Positions 8,731 to 16,759 of a stretch of 64,000 nucleotides of DNA are shown in pieces. A program made the translations under genes and the position numbers. Source of the stretch: Pelotomaculum sp. PtaB.Bin104 (GTDB lineage: Bacteria > Bacillota > Desulfotomaculia > Desulfotomaculales > Pelotomaculaceae); assembly GCA_002067205.1 (NCBI GenBank), contig MVQL01000244.1:372001-436000 (forward strand), read 5' to 3'. Each line of letters begins with the position of its first letter. Within the stretch, counting starts at the first letter, position 1. Under the pieces are notes generated by a model that had not been told where the DNA came from, ran no database searches, and saw nothing but the letters and a program-made list of their open reading frames with translations.

Positions 8731-9210
8731 TCAAGAGCGGGCGGGCAACAACATTGCTACCGCATATGCGGCAAACCCCTCACCCGTGCCGGTAAATCCA
8801 AGTCCTTCAGTAGTGGTGGCCTTAACATTTACCTGAGCAGGGTGGACCTGGAGAGATCTAGCTATGTTAACTTTCATTTCGTCCATAAAAGGCGCCAGTT
8901 TTGGTGCCTGGGCTACGATAACCGAATCGATATTGCCAACTGTCAGCCCCCGTCGGACGAGTATGTCCCTTACCCGGGTCAATAAAATTATACTGCTGAT
9001 ACCTCGATAATTCTGGTCACTATCAGGAAAGTGCCTGCCGATATCCCCCTCCCCGGCAGCTCCCAGCAAGGAGTCCATAATGGCATGTAACAGGACATCC
9101 GCATCTGAATGCCCCAGGAGACCTCTTTCATAAGGGATGCTTACACCACCCAGCACCAAAGGCCTGCCTTCTGCCAGTCTGTGCACATCAAAGCCAAAAC
9201 CGATTAACAA
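8731..9210 (-). CDS. ispF: 2-C-methyl-D-erythritol 2,4-cyclodiphosphate synthase
   Basis: Fifth step of the MEP isoprenoid pathway. The 159-residue product has the metal-binding DVH (near 8-10), [19 protein letters not shown], and FPDSDQNY. It starts at TTG with GGGGGG upstream and begins 3 nt after ispD, so the two consecutive-pathway genes are coupled. Confidence 0.97.
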   Translation of the reverse strand: MLIGFGFDVHRLAEGRPLVLGGVSIPYERGLLGHSDADVLLHAIMDSLLGAAGEGDIGRHFPDSDQNYRGISSIILLTRVRDILVRRGLTVGNIDSVIVAQAPKLAPFMDEMKVNIARSLQVHPAQVNVKATTTEGLGFTGTGEGFAAYAVAMLLPARS

Positions 9211-9213
9211 AAA

Positions 9214-9924
9214 TCAGCCCCCCAAATTAGACTTCTTTTGAGCCTGGAGCATTGCGGACACAATGATTAGGTCCTCTGGAGTAGTGATCTTAAGGTTTTC
9301 ATAAGAACCTGCCACGAGCTTGACCGGTAGTCCTATTTGTTCAACCAGTGCCGCGTCATCTGTTCCAATAAACTTTGTTTCCCTTGCCCTGCGGTGAGCA
9401 TCAAGTAAAAGCTCGTAACGGAAGGCCTGCGGGGTTTGAGTAAGCCACAGCCGGTCCCTCGGCAGAGTTTCCGCAACAAAATTACCTTCACCGGCAAGTT
9501 TTACCGTATCCTTAACCGGTACCGCCAGTGTTGCCGCACCATGAACCCGGGCGGTTTCCACTACCTCTGCCAGCCTTTCCTGGCTGAGTAGAGGTCGGGC
9601 ACCATCATGTACAACAACGATTCCTGTGCCAGGAGAAAGCGCCAGAAGTCCGTTGAAAACAGACTCCTGGCGCTCGTTTCCACCCGTCACAATAGCCATG
9701 ACTTTACTTAAACTTAAATGCTCAACAATCGCTGACCGGCAATATTCTACTTCTCCAGGACCGACCACAAGTACTACACTGTGCACAGCCGGACTATCCT
9801 CAAACACTTTTAAGACATGACCAACTACCGGAATGCCATTCAATAAAAGATATTGCTTTTTTATGTTAAGGCGCATCCGGTTGCCATAGCCAGCAGCCGG
9901 CACTATTGCCGCCACTTTATCCAA
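9214..9924 (-). CDS. ispD: 2-C-methyl-D-erythritol 4-phosphate cytidylyltransferase
   Basis: Third MEP-pathway step; transfers CMP from CTP. The N-terminal nucleotide loop is PAAGYGNRM, VHDGARPL lies in the middle, and TPEDL is near the end. The 236-residue length is typical. It starts at TTG inside the last codons of the PIN/TRAM gene (8-nt overlap), pointing to translational coupling. Confidence 0.97.
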   Translation of the reverse strand: MDKVAAIVPAAGYGNRMRLNIKKQYLLLNGIPVVGHVLKVFEDSPAVHSVVLVVGPGEVEYCRSAIVEHLSLSKVMAIVTGGNERQESVFNGLLALSPGTGIVVVHDGARPLLSQERLAEVVETARVHGAATLAVPVKDTVKLAGEGNFVAETLPRDRLWLTQTPQAFRYELLLDAHRRARETKFIGTDDAALVEQIGLPVKLVAGSYENLKITTPEDLIIVSAMLQAQKKSNLGG

Positions 9925-11059
9925 TAACAGTCACTCCGTCATAGTGTCCGGGGCTGGGGTCGCCCCTTCTTTCATATTTAGGCTTGGCAAAAATCATTCG
10001 TCCGGCAGCAGTTTGCAGCACACTGGTCACCAGTACGGAAATAGTCTGGTTCATATAGCGCTTACCACCCTCCACTACGATCATGGTTCCATCATCAAGG
10101 TAGGCCACACCCTGACCTATTTCCTTACCATCCTTTACCACCTGGACAACCATTTCCTCTCCAGGCAAGACTACCGGTTTTATGGCGTTAGCCAGCTCAT
10201 TAATGTTTAAAACTTTTACACCCTGCAACTCGGCTACTTTATTTAAATTGAAATCGTTGGTGATAATCTTGGCACCCAGTTTCTGGCCCAGTTTCACCAA
10301 TTTTGAATCCACCTCAACTATATTCTCAAGACCACGGTTGTTATCATATATTTGTACTTTAACATCCAGCCTTTTACGCATCCTGTTTAAAATATCCAAA
10401 CCTCTTCTTCCGCGGTTCCGCTTTAACAGGTCGGAGGAATCGGCAATATGACGCAACTCCTCAATCACAAAAGCAGGGATTATCAACGTTCCTTCGATAA
10501 AACCACTTTCACATAAGTCAGCAATCCTGCCGTCGATAATAACACTTGTATCCAATATTTTGCTATTGCTGCTGCGAGTTTCCGACTTGTGGTTGCGTTC
10601 CTTACCGAACCGAGGGAAATTGGCGAATAGAGCAAACAAGTCCTCCCGTTTCTTAATGCCCATACTTAAACCAAGATAGGATAATAGCAGTGTTACTAAC
10701 AACCAGATGACCTTGCCCAACAAACCCATATAGGACAATATAGAACCCATTAAATTAGCTATTATAAGTCCAATAATCAAACCAACCGAACCCATCACCA
10801 GGTCCTGAACCGGCGTCCTCTGCAGGTACTGCTCAATAAAAACAGTCAACCGGACCGAACCGCGCATGATTAACGGGGTAAGCGGAACCCCAGCAACCAG
10901 CCCGGCTAAAGTGGCAAGACCAATCAGACCAAACTTAAATTGCTGAGGCAGATCAGCCAAAAAGGTTATCAGCCCACTTTCAACCACCTTCAGACCCGCA
11001 TAAAAACCCATTCCTGTGAAACCGGCAACCAGAACAATATAAACTATCCGTTTAATCAC
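9917..11059 (-). CDS. yacL: PIN/TRAM-domain membrane protein (YacL family)
   Basis: A probable membrane-anchored RNase or RNA-binding protein of unproven role. The 380-residue product has about four membrane segments in the first 130 residues. A PIN domain (ILDTSVIIDGR near 167, IPAFVIEELRHIAD, and IITNDFNLNK with its acidic residues) follows, then a C-terminal TRAM domain (GKEIGQGVAYLDDGTMIVVEGG). It starts at GTG with AGGAGG 7 nt upstream. It sits between carD and ispD, a conserved Firmicute neighbourhood. Confidence 0.92.
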   Translation of the reverse strand: MIKRIVYIVLVAGFTGMGFYAGLKVVESGLITFLADLPQQFKFGLIGLATLAGLVAGVPLTPLIMRGSVRLTVFIEQYLQRTPVQDLVMGSVGLIIGLIIANLMGSILSYMGLLGKVIWLLVTLLLSYLGLSMGIKKREDLFALFANFPRFGKERNHKSETRSSNSKILDTSVIIDGRIADLCESGFIEGTLIIPAFVIEELRHIADSSDLLKRNRGRRGLDILNRMRKRLDVKVQIYDNNRGLENIVEVDSKLVKLGQKLGAKIITNDFNLNKVAELQGVKVLNINELANAIKPVVLPGEEMVVQVVKDGKEIGQGVAYLDDGTMIVVEGGKRYMNQTISVLVTSVLQTAAGRMIFAKPKYERRGDPSPGHYDGVTVIG

Positions 11060-11180
11060 TTTTTCACCTCCTCCGCCAAGAATTATACCAATAAATGTGT
11101 ATGTTATATAATTTAAGGAATTTTTCTTTTTATTATATTTACCATTTTATATAAAAACATTACCTTATGGACCATATAAC

Positions 11181-11208
11181 AAAAAACGTCAGTGTTTCTC
11201 CTGACACA
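11181..11208 (-). terminator. Intrinsic terminator after carD
   Basis: On the minus strand GTCAG/CTGAC (11201-11205 with 11188-11192) is followed by a G and six Ts, immediately past the carD stop. Confidence 0.7.
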
Positions 11209-11209
11209 T

Positions 11210-11686
11210 TTAAGCAAAGGCGCTGTCGAGTAAAGACTTGGCTTTATCCTCCTCAAGCTCTGTAGCTAAAACCAGCTCGCTGATCAAGATTTGTCTGGCA
11301 TTTTCCAACATTTTCCTTTCACCGGAAGAAAGCCCTTTCTCACGATCTCTTGTAATAAGATTACGCACAACTTCAGCAACTTCGTAGATATTACCGCTTT
11401 TTATTTTCTCAAGATTTGCCCGGTATCTCCTGTTCCAGTTGGGAGACATCGCTGAAGACTGCTCTCGCAGAATATGAAAGACCCGCTGTACCCCGTCATG
11501 GTCTATTACTTCCCGTAAGCCGCCCCCTCCACTGTTAGCAATTGGAATCATCACTTTCATGTCTCCAACAGGCAGACGCAGGATATAGTATTGGCGTTTT
11601 TCCCCCAATACTTCCTTTTCTTCAATGGCCTCAATAACTCCCGCTCCGTGCATTGGATATACTACTTTATCACCTATTTTAAACAA
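11210..11686 (-). CDS. carD: CarD/CdnL-type RNA polymerase-binding regulator
   Basis: Binds the RNA polymerase beta subunit and stabilises open promoter complexes, notably at rRNA promoters. The product has the N-terminal CarD/TRCF Tudor-like domain (KIGDKVVYPMHGAGVIEAIEE) and a C-terminal helical domain containing NWNRRYRANLEKIKSG. The start is set at TTG 11686, with GGGGGAAGAGG upstream, giving 158 residues. A longer frame to 11791 would run across both promoters and is rejected. It is read from two tandem consensus promoters. Confidence 0.93.
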   Translation of the reverse strand: MFKIGDKVVYPMHGAGVIEAIEEKEVLGEKRQYYILRLPVGDMKVMIPIANSGGGGLREVIDHDGVQRVFHILREQSSAMSPNWNRRYRANLEKIKSGNIYEVAEVVRNLITRDREKGLSSGERKMLENARQILISELVLATELEEDKAKSLLDSAFA

Positions 11687-11720
11687 GGCCTCTTCCCCCT
11701 TTATATATTCCCACTGATAA

Positions 11721-11749
11721 AGTATAGCATAAAGCAAGGGCCTTGTCAA
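11721..11749 (-). promoter_or_regulatory. carD promoter, proximal
   Basis: On the minus strand TTGACA (11744-11749) is 17 nt from TATACT (11721-11726), about 35 nt from the carD start. Confidence 0.85.
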
Positions 11750-11759
11750 ATAAACTATA

Positions 11760-11788
11760 ATTTTAGCATAGCCGCAAGACACTGTCAA
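11760..11788 (-). promoter_or_regulatory. carD promoter, distal
   Basis: On the minus strand TTGACA (11783-11788) is 17 nt from TAAAAT (11760-11765), 39 bp upstream of the proximal promoter and with identical spacing. Confidence 0.85.
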
Positions 11789-11827
11789 CATGATTTTGGA
11801 TCTAAAAAGTGAATTATTGTTCCAGCA

Positions 11828-12907
11828 TCAACCATTCCTCTCTTGCTGCAGCAATTGCTCATGGTATCGACTAAGCCCATCTTTAATCGACCTGGCGCGA
11901 ACTTCCCCGATGCCTTCAACATCGTCCAACTCTTCAATTGATGCCAGAAGGACTTTATTCAAGGTGCCAAAAGTTTTAACCAGGTTGTCCACAACCGGCA
12001 GGGGCAAGCGCGGAATTTTTTCTAAAAACCTGTAGCCCCGGGGTGAAACATGCTGTTCAAGGATGCTGGTACTGCCAGGGTAACCCAGCGCCCTGGTAAT
12101 CAAGGCCAAGTCTAATAGATCTTCCGCAGGCCAACTACCGATTACGCCCAGTATGCTTGAAGGCGACTTATCCCCGGTAACAGTGGCATAATCCTGAATA
12201 ACCAGCAACCCCTGTTCCTTCACGTTGGCCATTAGTTCTTCCATCTGCATGGTGATTAACCTGCCCTCCACACCAAGTTCACTGGTGTATCTTTCGATTT
12301 CATTGACTACACGCAATACCATTTCAGTGCGCTGGATTGCTTTGGCAACATCATAAAGGGTAACCGCATCCTCAAACTCGAGAATGCTTAATCCCACCAG
12401 GACTTTATTCAGCACTGAGCGATATTTTTCCAAAGTCTGTATAGCCTGGTTAGCCTTGGCTAATATAACGCTCAATGCACTTAATACATATTTTAAATTG
12501 CCTTTGTAAATGGTAATCACACCACGCCGCTGAGAAATTGCTATAACCATAGTATCGGTTTGTTTAGCAGCTCGTTCTGCAGAGCGGTGACGAATACCCG
12601 TTTCGCTGGACGGTATATTTTGATCGGGTACTAACTGGGCGTTTACCATAAGAATTTTTTTCGCGTCGCTGCTAAGTATGATTGCCCCGTCCATTTTAGC
12701 CAGTTCATAGAGATTGGCCGGAGTATAATCCGCGTTGACGTAAAATCCACCCTCAGTAATTTCCATTACTTCTGGTGTATCTCCAAGCACAATAAGCGCA
12801 CCGGATTGAGCTCTTAAAATATTGTCTAGACCTTCCCGAAGCAAAGTGCCCGGGGCTATCGTTCGTAACACTTTTAACAGTTTGTCCTCATGCTTTTCTT
12901 CCTTCAA
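11828..12907 (-). CDS. disA: Diadenylate cyclase DisA (DNA integrity scanning)
   Basis: Synthesises c-di-AMP and scans DNA for branched structures, linking genome integrity to sporulation. The DAC domain carries DGA (AKMDGAIIL) and GIRHRSAE; the C-terminal helix-hairpin-helix is DDVEGIGEVRARSI. The start is set at TTG 12907, 5-6 nt after GAGGTGA, giving 359 residues, close to the 360 of Bacillus DisA. GTG 12916 lies inside the ribosome site and is less likely. It follows radA almost without a gap, the conserved radA-disA pair. Confidence 0.96.
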   Translation of the reverse strand: MKEEKHEDKLLKVLRTIAPGTLLREGLDNILRAQSGALIVLGDTPEVMEITEGGFYVNADYTPANLYELAKMDGAIILSSDAKKILMVNAQLVPDQNIPSSETGIRHRSAERAAKQTDTMVIAISQRRGVITIYKGNLKYVLSALSVILAKANQAIQTLEKYRSVLNKVLVGLSILEFEDAVTLYDVAKAIQRTEMVLRVVNEIERYTSELGVEGRLITMQMEELMANVKEQGLLVIQDYATVTGDKSPSSILGVIGSWPAEDLLDLALITRALGYPGSTSILEQHVSPRGYRFLEKIPRLPLPVVDNLVKTFGTLNKVLLASIEELDDVEGIGEVRARSIKDGLSRYHEQLLQQERNG

Positions 12908-12917
12908 ATAAATCACC

Positions 12918-14270
12918 TCACAGCTTTAAAGCCATTTCCAGGGCATCAACCAGGGTTCCTGCCTGTAAAACCTCACTACCTGCACCGGTATGGAATGCGC
13001 TTCGACTGGACAGTAAGAAGCGTCTAAACCCCAATTTAAAGGCTTCATTCACCCTCTTTGTAGCACCAGAAACAGGACGGAGTTCACCGGTTAAACCCAC
13101 CTCCCCCGCGACAGCGAGACCTGAATCTACAGGGATTTCCCGAAAGCTAGAGACCAGGGCCAAAGCGATACCTAAATCCACTGCAGGCTCATCAAGTTTA
13201 ACTCCACCAACCGCATTAACGTAGATGTCGCAATTGCCAAGATTTAAGCCCACCTTTTTTTCCAAAACAGCAGTAATTAATGCTACCCGGTTATGATCCA
13301 CACCAGCGGTCATCCGGCGCGGAACGCCATATCCAGCAGGAGAAACCAAAGCCTGAATTTCTACCAGCAAAGGGCGAGAACCTTCCAAGCAAGCTGCTAC
13401 AACCGCACCCGGCACCCCTCCGCTGGGATGCTGATTCAAAAAAAGCACTGACGGGTTGGTTACCTCCACAAGCCCTTTTTCCTGCATTTCAAAAATACCA
13501 ATTTCATTAGTCGAACCAAACCTGTTTTTTACTCCTCTTAAGACACGAAAGGACTGGTGCCTGTCCCCCTCAAGGTAAAGCACTGTATCCACTATGTGCT
13601 CAAGCACGCGGGGTCCTGCCAGCATCCCTTCTTTGGTGACATGGCCAACCAAAAAGACCGATACACCTGAAGTCTTGGCCACTCGCATGAACTGAGCAGC
13701 ACATTCACGCACCTGCCCTACACTGCCAGGGGCTGAACCAACTTCACTGTTGGTTACTGTTTGAATTGAATCGATGATAGCGACAAGGGGAGCAACCGTC
13801 CTCAAGTGACGTTCAATAACTGCAGTATCAGTTTCCGAAACCAGCAACAAGCCAGCTGATAACGCCCCCAGGCGGTCTGCCCGAAGCCTGATTTGCCGCA
13901 ATGATTCCTCACCAGAAACATACAGCACCTGATGCTGTTTACTAAACTGGTGAGCTACCTGTAATAGCAAAGTAGACTTTCCAATACCAGGATCACCGCC
14001 CACTAGAATCAAAGAACCGGGAACCACCCCACCTCCAAGAACCCGGTCCATTTCACCAACACCTGTAGGAATGCGATACTCTTCCAGAGCCGGTACCTCT
14101 GTTACCGGGCAGGGTGGAACCCCGCCAACGACAGTGGTCCGGTCAGCTAACGGGGGACCGCTCAATTCCTCCACCAGGCTGTTCCAGGCGCCACAACCGG
14201 GACAGCGGCCCAACCATCTGGCTGACTGGTACCCGCATTCCCGACAGTAAAATTTACTTTTAACCCTCAT
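12918..14270 (-). CDS. radA: DNA repair protein RadA
   Basis: RecA-like branch-migration ATPase for recombination intermediates. The 450-residue product has a C4 zinc finger (C9, C12, C23, C26), Walker A GDPGIGKST (92-100), the RadA-specific KNRFG motif, and a C-terminal Lon-like domain lacking a protease role. It is the first gene of a radA-disA unit on this strand; the 480 bp upstream separates it from the divergent surface-protein gene. Confidence 0.97.
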   Translation of the reverse strand: MRVKSKFYCRECGYQSARWLGRCPGCGAWNSLVEELSGPPLADRTTVVGGVPPCPVTEVPALEEYRIPTGVGEMDRVLGGGVVPGSLILVGGDPGIGKSTLLLQVAHQFSKQHQVLYVSGEESLRQIRLRADRLGALSAGLLLVSETDTAVIERHLRTVAPLVAIIDSIQTVTNSEVGSAPGSVGQVRECAAQFMRVAKTSGVSVFLVGHVTKEGMLAGPRVLEHIVDTVLYLEGDRHQSFRVLRGVKNRFGSTNEIGIFEMQEKGLVEVTNPSVLFLNQHPSGGVPGAVVAACLEGSRPLLVEIQALVSPAGYGVPRRMTAGVDHNRVALITAVLEKKVGLNLGNCDIYVNAVGGVKLDEPAVDLGIALALVSSFREIPVDSGLAVAGEVGLTGELRPVSGATKRVNEAFKLGFRRFLLSSRSAFHTGAGSEVLQAGTLVDALEMALKL

Positions 14271-14534
14271 TCCAAAAACACCCAGTTCTGTTTTAATTGT
14301 TAATTATACCATTTGCTGTACTTGTTCACAAGGAAGTTAAATTAGAAATCGGGTGATCAAAATTACATGTCATAATTTGTTATCTTAAAAAGCAACCGGT
14401 TATTCATTTTACTATTGCCTACTTTATGTTGGCCAGGTAAAATTATCTTTATAAGAGATCGTGTTGCCACCATTTTTGAAATTAATTAAGCGTATGTAAT
14501 TATAATACAAACAACGGTTGGGAAATGTTTCCTT

Positions 14535-14751
14535 TTGACGAAGTTTTTTGTACACATAAAATTAAGGTGTAAATATTGTCCTAAATTTTACTGAATAAAC
14601 ACCTTTCGGTAAACCAATGATCTGTTGCAACATTACATAATTAATGGGCGCATCATATATAGATAAAATTGACCTACAACCACTCGATCTTTAAGGAGGT
14701 GAGGAGACAATAAAATAATTGATTAGCCAAGACAAGAAAGGAGGGAAAAGG
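14535..14751 (+). promoter_or_regulatory. Promoter and long leader of the LPXTG protein gene
   Basis: TTGACG (14535-14540) is 16 nt from TAAAAT (14557-14562) and predicts an untranslated leader of about 180 nt. The leader contains GGTGT (14566-14570) complementary to ACACC (14599-14603), and a second Shine-Dalgarno-like AAGGAGG at 14692-14698 that is not followed by a standard start at normal spacing. The rest of 14271-14534 is AT-rich, and I see no gene in it on either strand. Confidence 0.5.
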
Positions 14752-16560
14752 ATGAAAAAAGTAAGTATCAGGTTTATTGTAACATTTCTATTACTGTTTT
14801 CTATTTGTCTAATAGGTGTGGCATGGGGAGAAGTATGTAATGAAAACGAAAACTGTCCTTGTCCTTGCTCAAGCTCATTAAAGGTCTATGTTTATGACAT
14901 GAATACAAACACGCCGATTAAAGGAGCAGCTGTAGAAGTTAGCGGACCGGGACAGTACTATGTTAAGGATTACACCGGAAGCAAAGGCTCGATCAGTATT
15001 TCAGACGGAATCAGCCTTTCAGGTGAGTACTTTGTTAAAGCGTCTAAAGAAGGATACCGCTCTGAAACAATCTCCTTCACTTTAGAACCAGATGAATGTA
15101 AGGAATTTGAGTTCAAAATAAAACTGATACCAGAGTGCACAGAACGCAACATAACGGCATCTGTTTATGACACAAATTCCAATAATCCCATTAACAATGC
15201 AGAAGTTACATTAAATGGGCCTAACGGTTACAGTTCAACTCAAATTACTGATAACAATGGGCAGACAACCTTTGACAGCCTGGCAGAAGGGTCCTATACA
15301 GTGTCTGTGAGCAAGACTGGTTATGAAAGCGAGTCGGCAACAGTCAATGCCGACGAATGCAGGCCTTATGAGATTGAAATCGGCCTTACTCCAGGCGGCG
15401 GCGATGACGAGCCCTGTATTGAACGTGAGATCAAGGTATCTGTCTATGACACTGATTCCAATAATCCCATTGAAGGCGCTGAAGTGACTCTTAATGGCCC
15501 TGATAATTACAGTTCTACCAAGAGCACTATAGAAGGATTGGCCGCCTTTGATAACCTGACAGAAGGCTCTTATACAGTCTCTGTGAGCAAGACTGGTTAT
15601 GAAAGCGAGTCGGCAACAGTTAATGCCGACGAATGCAGGCCCTTCGAGATTGAAATTGGCCTCACTCCAGGCGACGGTGATGACGAGCCCTGTATTGAAC
15701 GTGAGATCGAGGTATCTGTCTATGACACCCGTTCCAATAATCCTATTGACGGCGCCGATGTTACTTTAAATGGCCCTGATAATTACAGTTCTACTAAGAG
15801 CACCTCTGAGGGACTAGCAACATTTGATAACCTATCAGAAGGCTCCTACACGGTGTCTGTGAGCAAGACCGGTTATGAAAGCAAGTCCGCTACAGTGGAG
15901 GCCACCGAATGCATGCCCTATGAAATTGAAATTGGCCTAACTCCAGGTGGCGGTGGCGACGATACCTGCACTGAGCGTTCTGTCACGGTAGCTGTCTATA
16001 GCACCAGTTCCAATAATCCGGTCAATGGAGCTGAAGTTACTTTAAATGGCTCTGGCAATTACAGTTCTACCATGAACACCACTGAGGGACTAGTTACATT
16101 TGATAACCTTTCAGAAGGATCTTATACAGTGTCTGTAAGCAAGAGCGGTTATACAAGTGAGTCCATTTCAGTGGAGGCTACCGAATGTAAGCCTTATAAT
16201 ATTCAAATTGGACTTGCTCCAAGGAATAGCGGAGGCGGGAATAATGGCGGTGACAGTGATAACAACGATAACCCACATAACAACGATAACCCACCAAACA
16301 ATCAGACACCACCTGGTACCAGTGAACCACCGTCAAATAATGGTAACCCGCCAAGTAGCACGCCACCTGAAATAGATGAAACACCGACACCAAATACAAG
16401 CGCACCTCCACCTGTAACAACAGAACCACCACCAGTTTATAACGAACCGCCGGAAAAAGGGGACCTCCCATTTACGGGTGCAAACTCACTATCCTACCTG
16501 TTGGCTGGTTTTGTTCTTTGTAGTATTGGTGTAATAATAAAACGCTTTGATAAGAGGTAA
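14752..16560 (+). CDS. LPXTG cell-wall-anchored surface protein with five cysteine-framed carboxypeptidase-regulatory-like repeats
   Basis: Function unknown; likely adhesion or structural. The 602-residue product has a signal peptide (1-26), then five repeats of 90-93 residues starting near 39, 129, 222, 314 and 406. Each has the prealbumin-like pattern of SpaA/CarboxypepD_reg domains (VYDTxSNNPI, EGSYTVSVSKxGY). Each repeat begins with Cys and has a second Cys near position 74-78. A Pro/Asn-rich spacer (490-570) precedes LPFTG (572-576), a hydrophobic segment and KRFDKR. The ATG is 6 nt from GGAGGG. Repeats 3-5 are about 276 bp each. No sortase gene is in the window. Confidence 0.88.
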   Translation: MKKVSIRFIVTFLLLFSICLIGVAWGEVCNENENCPCPCSSSLKVYVYDMNTNTPIKGAAVEVSGPGQYYVKDYTGSKGSISISDGISLSGEYFVKASKEGYRSETISFTLEPDECKEFEFKIKLIPECTERNITASVYDTNSNNPINNAEVTLNGPNGYSSTQITDNNGQTTFDSLAEGSYTVSVSKTGYESESATVNADECRPYEIEIGLTPGGGDDEPCIEREIKVSVYDTDSNNPIEGAEVTLNGPDNYSSTKSTIEGLAAFDNLTEGSYTVSVSKTGYESESATVNADECRPFEIEIGLTPGDGDDEPCIEREIEVSVYDTRSNNPIDGADVTLNGPDNYSSTKSTSEGLATFDNLSEGSYTVSVSKTGYESKSATVEATECMPYEIEIGLTPGGGGDDTCTERSVTVAVYSTSSNNPVNGAEVTLNGSGNYSSTMNTTEGLVTFDNLSEGSYTVSVSKSGYTSESISVEATECKPYNIQIGLAPRNSGGGNNGGDSDNNDNPHNNDNPPNNQTPPGTSEPPSNNGNPPSSTPPEIDETPTPNTSAPPPVTTEPPPVYNEPPEKGDLPFTGANSLSYLLAGFVLCSIGVIIKRFDKR

Positions 16561-16592
16561 AGAAATAATGTAATTACAGAACAAATATATAA

Positions 16593-16628
16593 AATTTTTG
16601 GGGTATGCAATTGCGCTACCCCAATTTT
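16593..16628 (+). terminator. Intrinsic terminator of the LPXTG gene
   Basis: TTGGGGTA (16598-16605) pairs perfectly with TACCCCAA (16617-16624), followed by TTTT. Confidence 0.8.
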
Positions 16629-16715
16629 ACAGCTTAGAGACCGAAAGCCCAAATAAAAAAGCGGGAATATTTTTACGCTATTATTCCCTTTAAGAATTTG
16701 CTAACTTATGAGTAA

Positions 16716-16741
16716 TAAAAAGCAGGTTATCCCTGCTTTTT
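16716..16741. terminator. Bidirectional terminator between convergent genes
   Basis: AGCAGG (16721-16726) pairs with CCTGCT (16732-16737), flanked by A-run and T-run on both strands. It can stop the chemoreceptor message (minus) and back up the LPXTG terminator (plus). A weaker GGGAATA/TATTCCC hairpin lies just upstream. Confidence 0.8.
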
Positions 16742-16759
16742 ATTACTTACAGAAGATAT

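Noticed and set aside
11687-11791. Longer CarD with 35 extra N-terminal residues
   Set aside because: The extension would translate through both consensus promoters and begins far upstream of the only good ribosome site, at TTG 11686.
15136-16240. CRISPR or IS-like interpretation of the tandem DNA repeats
   Set aside because: The units of about 276 bp are in frame and encode protein repeats of the LPXTG surface protein.
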